A stretch of 5,218 nucleotides of DNA from CAYVUV01 sp964455095 (lineage in GTDB: Bacteria > Desulfobacterota > Binatia > HRBIN30 > CADEER01). The notes under the pieces were generated by a model, which was not told the origin of the DNA, made no database searches, and saw nothing but the letters and a program-made list of their open reading frames with translations. The stretch lies in NCBI GenBank assembly GCA_964455095.1, contig CAYVUV010000075.1:1-5218 (forward strand), read 5' to 3'. Positions 1 through 5,089 of the stretch are shown one piece after another (positions within the stretch are counted from its first letter, which is position 1; each line of letters begins with the position of its first letter). A program made the translations under genes and the position numbers.

Positions 1-70
1 GATCAAGAGGACGCTGTGCGCTCCACTGCTATGCGTCGAGCGCATGGGGCCTGGGTCGAATCGAGCGACA

Positions 71-96
71 GGCTGGGGCCCGGGTGGGCCCCAGCC
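71..96. terminator. Perfect GC-rich stem-loop downstream of the esterase gene
   Basis: Bases 71-81 (GGCTGGGGCCC) are exactly complementary to 86-96 (GGGCCCCAGCC), with a 4-base loop GGGT. The 11-bp stem begins 20 bases past the stop codon of the minus-strand esterase gene, where a transcription end or an mRNA 3'-end stabiliser would be expected. There is no run of T on either side in either direction, so it is not a classical intrinsic terminator. It may act with Rho or only protect the 3' end. The rest of bases 1-115 holds one weak 5-bp hairpin (31-45) and no gene that I can support. Confidence 0.5.
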
Positions 97-115
97 ATCG
101 AGCAACACGCGTGCG

Positions 116-1429
116 TCAGCCGCCCGAGATCGCGTCGTTGATCAGCGGCGCGACGATCTGCATGCCGGGATCTTCGTTGTTGTAGTAGTTCTCCGGCTCG
201 ACGGTGCGGGTCTGCAGATTGTTGGTGATGAAACGGGTGAGGAAGTTCTCCATCGTCATGTTGCCGCTCGGGCACTTCCAGGTCTGGGTCCACGGGAACT
301 CGAGCGCCTCGTACCAATACTTCTTGCGCACCGTCGGGCAGGCATGGCTGCCGATGAAGGTGATGATGGCCGCGCAGTGGCTGTCGTTGATCGGCCGGTG
401 CCACGGCACGTGGTAGCTGTAGTTCGAGTAATTCTTGATCTGGTTGATCAGGTTGGTCTGATCCTGACGCCACTTCTGCAGTACCCCCGCCTGGGTGATG
501 CCGGGGTAGAAGCGCTCGTAGGAGAAGCGGGAGAAGTTGTAGTCGCTCGAATAGCCGATGTAGGCGAGGCGGTCGTTGGGGAACTGCGTCGCCACCATGG
601 CGTTGATGCTGCCGAAGTCGTTCGGGTTGAACGAGGCCGGGAGCTGGCTGTAGAGCGACGCCAGGTTCCACTGCGTCGTGATGAGCTGGTGCAGGGGGCG
701 CGAGTTGTAGGTCGCGTTGGGGGCCGGGAAGATCGGGCCCGAGTCGTTGAGCAGATACGCCTTGGTCGGCACCAGCGTGCGGCGGGCCTGATAGAAGATG
801 GCGCTACTGGCGACGCCGCCGGCGCTGAAGCCGGTCACCACCAGCTTGTTGATGGTGGGGAAGCGCGTGTGCAGGTAGTTCAGCGCCGCGATGGAGTTGT
901 TGTAGCCGTTGTGCCGGAACGTGATCGGTGGATTCTGACCGGTCGGGTCGGTGTAGGTCACGACGCGGTTGCCGACGTGCACGTCGCAGGTGCAGTACGG
1001 CATGTAGACCATGTCGAAGCCGTTGGTGGCGATGTTGGTCTTGGAGCGGAACGGCGGGATGCCGGGGTCGGCGCCGTTCACCAGCGGTTGGACGTACTTG
1101 GCCTTGAACTGCGTGATGTAATCGGTCGGGATGCCGTTGGGATTGGCCGCGCCGAGGATCCCCGTCTGTCCGCTGCAGCTGGGGTAATCCCAACACGCGC
1201 CGCCGCCCTCGTAGGAGATCAGCAGGCTCGTCGAACTCGGGTTGTCGTAGTACCAGAAACGGTACTGCGAGCCGTTGCTGCACACGGTGCCCGGCAACTC
1301 GACGCGTTGCCAGGCGTAGGTGTTGCCGCCGTCGACCACGTCCTCGATGCCGATGCCGCGCGCCACATGCGCCCACGGTGCCCCCATCAGCAAGGCGATG
1401 GTGCAAATCCAAAGTGCCCGGATCTTCAT
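116..1429 (-). CDS. Secreted pectinacetylesterase/Notum-family hydrolase
   Basis: A 437-residue exported serine carboxylester hydrolase of the pectinacetylesterase family, which includes plant pectin acetylesterases and animal Notum and has an alpha/beta-hydrolase fold. A signal peptide covers roughly residues 1-25 (MKIRAL, then a hydrophobic run ending near WAHVARG). The family signatures appear in order. EGGGACWD at 74-81 is the glycine-rich oxyanion region, equivalent to GGGWC. YCTCDVHVG follows at 145-153. GFSAGG at 200-205 carries the nucleophile Ser202, and NDSG lies at 228-231. The likely acid is Asp296 in SSDYNFSRF, and the likely catalytic His351 is in DSHCA, matching the AHC motif of plant enzymes. 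The mature part has eight cysteines (50, 79, 85, 146, 148, 352, 364, 386), fitting disulfides in an exported protein. I chose the start at 1429 because it directly precedes the signal peptide and has GGAGG at 1436-1440, six bases upstream. The same frame is open further upstream to 1588, but that extension would bury the signal peptide and overlap the upstream gene. The substrate cannot be read from sequence: pectin acetyl groups are one possibility, another ester equally so. Confidence 0.93.
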   Translation of the reverse strand: MKIRALWICTIALLMGAPWAHVARGIGIEDVVDGGNTYAWQRVELPGTVCSNGSQYRFWYYDNPSSTSLLISYEGGGACWDYPSCSGQTGILGAANPNGIPTDYITQFKAKYVQPLVNGADPGIPPFRSKTNIATNGFDMVYMPYCTCDVHVGNRVVTYTDPTGQNPPITFRHNGYNNSIAALNYLHTRFPTINKLVVTGFSAGGVASSAIFYQARRTLVPTKAYLLNDSGPIFPAPNATYNSRPLHQLITTQWNLASLYSQLPASFNPNDFGSINAMVATQFPNDRLAYIGYSSDYNFSRFSYERFYPGITQAGVLQKWRQDQTNLINQIKNYSNYSYHVPWHRPINDSHCAAIITFIGSHACPTVRKKYWYEALEFPWTQTWKCPSGNMTMENFLTRFITNNLQTRTVEPENYYNNEDPGMQIVAPLINDAISGG

Positions 1430-1435
1430 ACCTAA

Positions 1436-1440
1436 CCTCC
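1436..1440 (-). promoter_or_regulatory. Ribosome binding site that fixes the esterase start
   Basis: On the minus strand a GGAGG core, within a longer purine run GGGGGAGG, lies six bases before the ATG at 1429. This is close to ideal spacing and is the reason for choosing this start over the longer open frame reaching 1588. Confidence 0.8.
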
Positions 1441-1513
1441 CCCTTCTCCTGACGCGCCGGTGAGCGGTCAGCGGTTGGTACGCTTCGCCGAAACTCAGTG
1501 GTGCTTTCTTGCG

Positions 1514-1543
1514 CTTAAACGTTATGGCGGGACTTCCTGTCAA
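1514..1543 (-). promoter_or_regulatory. Probable sigma70 promoter for the esterase gene
   Basis: Read on the minus strand, a perfect -35 hexamer TTGACA (1538-1543) is followed after 18 bases by TTTAAG (1514-1519), a 4-of-6 match to the -10 consensus. The surrounding bases are locally AT-rich in an otherwise GC-rich window. Transcription would begin near 1507, giving a leader of about 78 bases. A small inverted repeat, CAAGA-AAAA-TCTTG (1541-1554), touches the -35 box. On the minus strand it reads CAAGA-TTTT-TCTTG, so it could also be a weak end signal for the upstream gene or an operator. Confidence 0.5.
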
Positions 1544-1571
1544 GAAAAATCTTGCCGGAGGGGAGTGGCGT

Positions 1572-2303
1572 TCACTGTGAGTCGGCATCGGCCTTGCCGA
1601 ACTCTGCCTCGTCGGCCAGCCACGCGGCGCGCGCCTCGTCCTGTTGGCGTTTGCGCTCGAACGATTCCTCGACCTGGCGCGAGATCTCCTGCAGGCGGGC
1701 GGCGTTCAGGCGGCGGGCCAGCTCCAGCAGGCCCACGTCGCGCTCGGGCAAGGTGTCGCGATAGTGGTCGAGGAGGTACGTGGTGAACTCCATGTAGTCG
1801 CTCGCCAGCCGCGCGCGCTGATCGTAGTAGGCGCGAATCTCCTCGTCGGTGGCGGTTCCCGACAGGATCTTGCCGTACTCGGTGTTCCAACGGGAACGCT
1901 CGGCGTCGCGCTGCGCCAGGATCTCCTCGTCCTTGGTCGGCGCCGACAACTTGAAGTAGACATTGTCCGGCATGGCGCGGCGCACCTCGTCCAGGTCGAC
2001 CGCGGCCCACGCCTCCGCCGATGCGTCGTGCATGTCCTCGTCTATTCCGGAGGTGTCTTCTTGACCGTTGCCACCCTCCGGCTCGGCGCCGGAAGCCGCG
2101 TCGTCCGGCACGGCGCCCGACGCGCCCTGCGGCGGCAGCGGATTGCGCAGGGGCGGATTCGCCCCCGGCGGCCGAGCACTCGCCGCCATGCGCGGCGGCG
2201 TGGCGAGACGCAGATCGGAGCCGGTCATCAGGCGTGCGATCGCAACCACGACGGCTACTGCGGCAATGCTCGCCAATGCGATCCAGCGCAAGCGTTGGGA
2301 CAT
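1572..2303 (-). CDS. Membrane-anchored helical protein of unknown function
   Basis: A 243-residue protein without a function I can name. Residues 7-25 form one hydrophobic segment after a short basic N-terminus (MSQRLR), predicting a single membrane anchor with the rest outside the cytoplasm. Residues 30-98 are a low-complexity stretch rich in Ala, Pro, Gly and acidic residues, probably a flexible linker. Residues 110-235 form a charged, helix-rich domain opening with MPDNVYFKLSAPTKDEE and containing GTATDEEIRAYYDQR (149-163), DYMEF (169-173) and LPERDVGLLELARRLN (185-200). The last part, roughly 205-236, looks like a coiled coil. I recall similar proteins as conserved hypotheticals in myxobacteria, but cannot confirm that here. 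The layout resembles lipase-specific foldases, but their signature motif is absent. The best nearby Shine-Dalgarno-like match is GAGG at 2317-2320, 13 bases from the ATG, so initiation may be weak. The start is kept because it is needed for the anchor. It lies upstream of the esterase in the same direction, 142 bases away. Confidence 0.88.
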   Translation of the reverse strand: MSQRLRWIALASIAAVAVVVAIARLMTGSDLRLATPPRMAASARPPGANPPLRNPLPPQGASGAVPDDAASGAEPEGGNGQEDTSGIDEDMHDASAEAWAAVDLDEVRRAMPDNVYFKLSAPTKDEEILAQRDAERSRWNTEYGKILSGTATDEEIRAYYDQRARLASDYMEFTTYLLDHYRDTLPERDVGLLELARRLNAARLQEISRQVEESFERKRQQDEARAAWLADEAEFGKADADSQ

Positions 2304-2496
2304 GTGCGAGGCGATACCTCAACGCGACCCGCCGGAGCAACCACCGTCGCTCAGCAGCGATCTTCGCCTGGATCAAGTGATTGCTGCGAGGGTAATCTTT
2401 ACCAGAGAGAAAGCGCCGAAAGGGATTGCGTGTGACTCCTCGGCAGGTACGCTTTGAATCAGCGCGCGAGCGCAACCCCACCAAGGAGCAATACAA
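2304..2496. promoter_or_regulatory. Divergent intergenic region with a small palindrome
   Basis: These 193 bases separate two genes that point away from each other and must hold both promoters. I find no convincing -35/-10 pair in either direction. The clearest structure is GGTAA-TCT-TTACC at 2391-2403, a 13-base inverted repeat near the middle that could be an operator. It sits in the most AT-rich part of the gap. No coding frame here looks real. Confidence 0.35.
2483..2488 (+). promoter_or_regulatory. Ribosome binding site of the duplicated-module gene
   Basis: AAGGAG lies eight bases before the ATG at 2497, a strong Shine-Dalgarno match with normal spacing. It supports this start for the secreted two-module protein. 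Confidence 0.8.
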
Positions 2497-3447
2497 ATGG
2501 CAACTGTAGGGAAGAGCGCAACATCGAGTCGGCGGTTTCTTTCTCCTCTGCTCATCTGGGCCTTGATCACCGGCGCCGTGGGGCTGGCGGCGAACCGCAC
2601 CACGGCTGCGACGACTGGGCCCGACCTGCATCCGCATGTGACGACCAATAGAGGGTGCCTCGAAGCCGGCGACGCCGCCACGTTCGCCGTCGGCGAGACG
2701 GTGATTGTCTTTCTGAACGTCGGCAGCTCAAACGTCGATCACGCCAACGCGACACTGTTCGCGATCAAGCCCAACGGCTTCGTCACCGCCGTCAGCCTTG
2801 GATCGATCGTCACCAACGCCACGTTCGGACTGACGGGGCAGGTGGGTTTGCCGCTGGGCATCCACCAGCTGCAACTGAAAGCCAGCTCCGGCACCGTGAC
2901 GAAGCGGCGCTCATGCAGCTTCAACGTGGTGCCCGGCTCCACGACGCCAAGCCCGCGGCCTCCGACGAGGACCGCCACGCCGACGAAGACGCCGAAACCG
3001 ACGCGCACGCCGACCGTCATCGGTTCGATGACACCGTCGAGCGCACTGCACCCGCACGTCGCCACCAATCGCGGCTGCGCGGAGACTGGTGACAATCCGA
3101 TCTTCTACGTCGGGGAGTTGGTGACCATATCCTACGGTATCGACAGCGACGCCGTTGCGGTCGCGCAGGCGACGTTGCTCGACATTGTGCCGGGCGGCCT
3201 GGTCAATGTGCTGCGCAACCGCCTGATCGCAACCAACCTCACCTTCAGCTTCAAGGCGGCGGTGGCGCCACCGACAGGCGTCGAAACCCTGAAGCTGCGC
3301 GCCAGCGCCGCTGGGATGACGTCAGTGTCGAGCCTGTGCAGCTTCACGGTGGCGTACGCCCCGCCGCGCACGCGCACGCCGACACGCACCAGGACCCCAA
3401 CTCGCACACCGACGGCCACCCCGACCGCGACGGCGACACCGCCGTAG
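2497..3447 (+). CDS. Secreted protein with two tandem cysteine-paired modules and PT-rich linkers
   Basis: A 316-residue protein of unknown function. Residues 1-38 are an N-terminal export signal: a polar/basic start (SRR at 11-13), a hydrophobic run SPLLIWALITGAVGLAA, then a small-residue region. Two homologous modules follow, at 44-144 and 184-285. Each opens with LHPHV-TNRGC, then an E-GD motif and F-VGE, and closes with LKAS or LRAS followed by a CSF-V strand. Alternating hydrophobic residues suggest beta-sandwich domains. Each module has exactly two cysteines (54/140 and 194/281), probably one disulfide per module. A Pro/Thr/Arg/Lys-rich linker (148-183) joins them, and a TPTRTPTATP-like tail (288-316) ends the protein with no further domain or membrane anchor. 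Such linkers are typical of multidomain secreted proteins and may be glycosylated in some bacteria. The gene has its own ribosome binding site and converges on the next gene across an inverted repeat. A binding or surface role is plausible but not shown. Confidence 0.92.
   Translation: MATVGKSATSSRRFLSPLLIWALITGAVGLAANRTTAATTGPDLHPHVTTNRGCLEAGDAATFAVGETVIVFLNVGSSNVDHANATLFAIKPNGFVTAVSLGSIVTNATFGLTGQVGLPLGIHQLQLKASSGTVTKRRSCSFNVVPGSTTPSPRPPTRTATPTKTPKPTRTPTVIGSMTPSSALHPHVATNRGCAETGDNPIFYVGELVTISYGIDSDAVAVAQATLLDIVPGGLVNVLRNRLIATNLTFSFKAAVAPPTGVETLKLRASAAGMTSVSSLCSFTVAYAPPRTRTPTRTRTPTRTPTATPTATATPP
2626..3351 (+). repeat. Internal duplication: two ~100-residue modules
   Basis: Codons 44-144 (2626-2928) and 184-285 (3046-3351) encode clearly homologous modules separated by a Pro/Thr linker (2938-3045). 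Shared positions include HPHV, TNRGC, the VGE turn, the (V/I)-TN-TF strand, the L(K/R)AS turn and the final CSF-V. Similarity at protein level is obvious but spread out, so the duplication is not very recent. Confidence 0.85.
3358..3444 (+). repeat. Low-complexity Thr-Pro-Arg tail coding repeat
   Basis: Repeated ACN-CCN-ACN/CGN codons encode a C-terminal tail of alternating Thr, Pro and Arg, then Thr, Pro and Ala. A shorter version lies between the modules (2938-3045). Such tracts can change length by slippage or recombination. The protein ends directly after the tail, so any domain once beyond it is absent in this window. Confidence 0.75.
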
Positions 3448-3477
3448 CCCGGAATTGCGAGCACTTCGCGCAAGAAC

Positions 3478-3591
3478 TTCCTCTCCCTCCGGGAGAGGTA
3501 AGGTGAGGGGATGAAATCGATGGCTTCGACTACTGATTCGTTGAAGAGTTTGTTCTATCCCCTCACCTGGCCTCTCCCGGAGGGAGAGGAA
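3478..3591. repeat. Inverted-repeat element of REP/MITE type between convergent genes
   Basis: Bases 3478-3512 and 3557-3591 are inverted copies of a 35-base unit, matching at 33 of 35 positions and separated by 44 bases. The only differences are at 3499-3500 (TA) against 3569-3570 (GG). Each arm also contains its own hairpin. On the left, CCTCTCCC at 3480-3487 pairs with GGGAGAGG at 3491-3498 around loop TCC. On the right, 3571-3578 pairs with 3582-3589 around loop GGA. The unit (CTCTCCCTCCGGGAGAGG plus GGTGAGGGG) matches my memory of a hairpin repeat scattered in intergenic DNA of many proteobacteria. The arrangement of two facing hairpins is like a BIME. There is no transposase, so it would be a non-autonomous element. 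The right arm forms the end of the minus-strand gene. Confidence 0.85.
3478..3591. terminator. Likely bidirectional transcription end between convergent genes
   Basis: The inverted repeat starts 30 bases past the plus-strand stop (3447) and overlaps the minus-strand stop (3555-3557). Transcripts from both sides would therefore carry strong hairpins, either two 8-bp stems or one long stem of about 35 bp. No T-run follows the stems, so termination is inferred from position and structure only. Confidence 0.45.
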
Positions 3592-5015
3592 TCAGAAGGG
3601 CGTATGCGGGCTCTGCGCAACCGCCAGAGTCCGAGGCCGGCGATCATCACCACCGCGGCGAGCGTTGCGAATGGCGACAAGACCGGGACGCCTTGCGGAA
3701 GCAGCGGCGGCGCTGGGGTGATTCCCCCTTCCTGGAGCCGGACGCCGAACATGCCCTGGTCATCGCCGTCCTGGGCGAAGCTCTGCCAGACCACGACGTA
3801 GTTGCCGGCTGGTGCCGCGGCCGCTCTCGGCTGGCGCGGGTAGACGTTCTGGGAGATGGAAACTTGGAATGGGCTGCCGACCGCTGCGCCACTGCTGTCG
3901 TAGAGCCGGCCGACGATTGCGTAGCCGTCGCCGATGCCCAGGTAGTCGCTCCACGTGACCAGGAATCCCCCGTCGGGCTGACTGGCGACCGCCGCCAGAT
4001 ACTGGGAGTAGACGGTATTGACGTTGACTTGAAACTCGCTGCCGGCGGTCATCCCGGCGCTGTCGAAGCGCTGCCCGAAGAGGCCGTTGTAGCTGCCATC
4101 CTGGAGGTAGCTGCTCCACACGACGACGAAGGCGCCGGTGGCGGCGCTCGCCACCTCGGGAAACTGTTGATCGTCGATGGTAAACGAATTGATCTGGAAC
4201 TCGGTGCCCGTCGCGGCGCCGCTGCTGGCAAAGCGTTGGCCGAAAACGCCGTAGCCGCTTCCGTCCTGGTTCTCGCTCTTCCACGTCACGACGAACCCAC
4301 CGCTGGCATCCGCCGCAACCGACGGCGTGTCCTGCCGCCCGACCGTGAAGGTATTGATCTGAAACTCGCCTCCGATCGGCGTGCCGTCGCTGGCGAAGCG
4401 CTGGCCGAAGATGCCGAAGATGCTGTTGTCCGCCTGACTCGCCCACACGGCGACGAACGCGCCGTTGCCGTCGGCGGCCACGTCGGGCTGGATCTGTTGG
4501 GTAAACGTGTACGAGTTGACCTGGAACTGGATCCCCACCGTGGCGCCGCTGCTGTCGAAGAGCTGGCCGAAGATGCCCGCGCTGCTGCCATCGCCGCTAT
4601 CGAGACCGCTGCCGTCCCGCCACACGACGAGAAAATCCCCGCCCGGCGCCGCGGCGACTCGACCCTCGAACTGCGGCCCCGCGGTGTAGGAGTTGACCAG
4701 GAACTCGGAGCCGAGCTTCGCGCCGCCGCTGGCGAAGCGCTGGCCGAACACGCCGAAGCTCTCACCGTCTTGCGAAATCCCCGCGAACATCCCGGAGCCC
4801 CATACGACGACGAAGTTGCCGCTGCCGTCGGTCGCGACGTCGCCCCGGTACTGGTTGGCGGTGGTGAAAGAGTTCGCCTGAAACTCGCTGCCGATCGGCG
4901 CGAGCTGTGCGACGGCGGGGGCAATCGAAGTGGCGATGAGTAGCGCGAGGAACGCGACCGTGCGTCGGATGACGTAGTCGACTAGCGATTGCCGCGGGCG
5001 GTTTCCCTGGTCCAT
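3555..5015 (-). CDS. Secreted seven-repeat (beta-propeller-like) protein with IPTL-CTERM-like tail
   Basis: A 486-residue exported protein. A signal peptide (basic RR at 17-18, hydrophobic core to about 33, likely cleavage after AVA at 36) is followed by seven tandem repeats starting near residues 42, 102, 161, 215, 270, 325 and 380. The repeats are 54-60 residues long with consensus G-EFQVNS(F/Y)T, then VA-D--G-FVVVW-S, then DG--GIFGQRF-SSG. Seven copies, each with several short beta strands, fit a seven-bladed beta-propeller; this is inferred. After TPAPPLLPQG comes VPVLSPFA, a hydrophobic helix (about 450-464) and an Arg cluster RLRRAR. This three-part tail resembles IPTL/PEP-CTERM sorting signals used in surface sorting. 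The final 11 or so residues and the TAG stop come from a repeat element. The start at 5015 is the only in-frame ATG before the signal peptide. GGGAG lies at 5020-5024, four bases away, which is rather close. Ligand and role are unknown. Confidence 0.93.
   Translation of the reverse strand: MDQGNRPRQSLVDYVIRRTVAFLALLIATSIAPAVAQLAPIGSEFQANSFTTANQYRGDVATDGSGNFVVVWGSGMFAGISQDGESFGVFGQRFASGGAKLGSEFLVNSYTAGPQFEGRVAAAPGGDFLVVWRDGSGLDSGDGSSAGIFGQLFDSSGATVGIQFQVNSYTFTQQIQPDVAADGNGAFVAVWASQADNSIFGIFGQRFASDGTPIGGEFQINTFTVGRQDTPSVAADASGGFVVTWKSENQDGSGYGVFGQRFASSGAATGTEFQINSFTIDDQQFPEVASAATGAFVVVWSSYLQDGSYNGLFGQRFDSAGMTAGSEFQVNVNTVYSQYLAAVASQPDGGFLVTWSDYLGIGDGYAIVGRLYDSSGAAVGSPFQVSISQNVYPRQPRAAAAPAGNYVVVWQSFAQDGDDQGMFGVRLQEGGITPAPPLLPQGVPVLSPFATLAAVVMIAGLGLWRLRRARIRPSDSSPSGRGQVRG
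3606..3689 (-). other. IPTL-CTERM-like C-terminal sorting signal
   Basis: Codons 443-470 encode VPVLSPFA, then a hydrophobic segment TLAAVVMIAGLGLW, then RLRRAR. The order (V/I)P-LS, membrane helix, Arg-rich cluster is the pattern of IPTL-CTERM and related PEP-CTERM domains. These direct surface proteins to a sorting enzyme in other bacteria. The Pro-rich sequence just before it is a usual spacer. The motif is a variant (PVLSPFA instead of PTLSEWA), so the family assignment is tentative, but the layout is clear. Confidence 0.65.
3726..4892 (-). repeat. Seven tandem 54-60-codon repeats
   Basis: Codons 42-430 of the minus-strand gene are seven successive copies of one module. The DNA is partly conserved between copies: the 19-base string TGGCGAAGCGCTGGCCGAA occurs identically at 4391-4409 and 4730-4748, encoding FGQRFA. 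Repeat 6 (GDGYAIVGRLY) and repeat 7 (GMFGVRLQ) depart most from the consensus. Confidence 0.88.
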
Positions 5016-5047
5016 TCAGCTCCCTGGCCTCTGAGCGCGCCGCCGTC

Positions 5048-5056
5048 CTTATCACA
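5048..5056 (-). promoter_or_regulatory. Possible extended -10 element for the seven-repeat gene
   Basis: On the minus strand TGTGATAAG lies in the 74-base gap between the edge gene and the seven-repeat gene. GATAAG matches the -10 consensus at four of six positions and is preceded by a TG extension. No good -35 box sits at the right distance (CTGTCG at best). It is the most AT-rich part of a short gap, so it is a weak candidate, and the two genes could instead be co-transcribed. Confidence 0.25.
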
Positions 5057-5089
5057 GACCAGGACAAAATCGACAGCGAACGCGCAGCC

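Noticed and set aside
31..45. Small hairpin ATGCG-TCGAG-CGCAT
   Set aside because: Five base pairs only; expected by chance in GC-rich DNA and without a clear positional role.
44..1435. Long plus-strand open frame (463 codons) lying antisense to the whole esterase gene
   Set aside because: Its product is a Val/Arg/Ala/Asp-rich composition typical of a GC-rich shadow frame. It has no domain or signal peptide, and the opposite strand holds an intact enzyme with all catalytic motifs.
1572..2303. Lipase-specific foldase (LifO-like) identity for the membrane-anchored helical protein
   Set aside because: The anchor, Pro/Ala linker and helical domain are similar in layout, but the foldase signature RxxFDY is absent and no lipase of the dependent type is adjacent.
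1540..2637. Minus-strand open frame of 365 codons crossing the divergent gap
   Set aside because: It overlaps two better-supported genes on both strands and encodes an Arg/Gly-rich low-information product. The 243-codon frame has an anchor and a structured domain instead.
2655..3092. Plus-strand 145-codon frame inside the two-module gene
   Set aside because: The product is almost entirely Arg, His, Asp and Gln, a frame-shifted reading of the GC-rich real gene.
3511..3801. Plus-strand 96-codon frame starting at the inverted repeat
   Set aside because: It starts inside the repeat, runs antisense to the end of the seven-repeat gene, and has no recognisable product.
3726..4892. Regularly spaced repeats that might suggest a CRISPR array or satellite DNA
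   Set aside because: The period is 54-60 codons, the copies are diverged, and they translate into one continuous repeat protein with a signal peptide and sorting tail.
3693..4943. Long plus-strand open frame (416 codons) antisense to the seven-repeat gene, itself appearing repetitive
   Set aside because: The apparent repeats only mirror the repeats of the true minus-strand gene. The composition is shadow-like and no sensible ribosome site or motif was seen.
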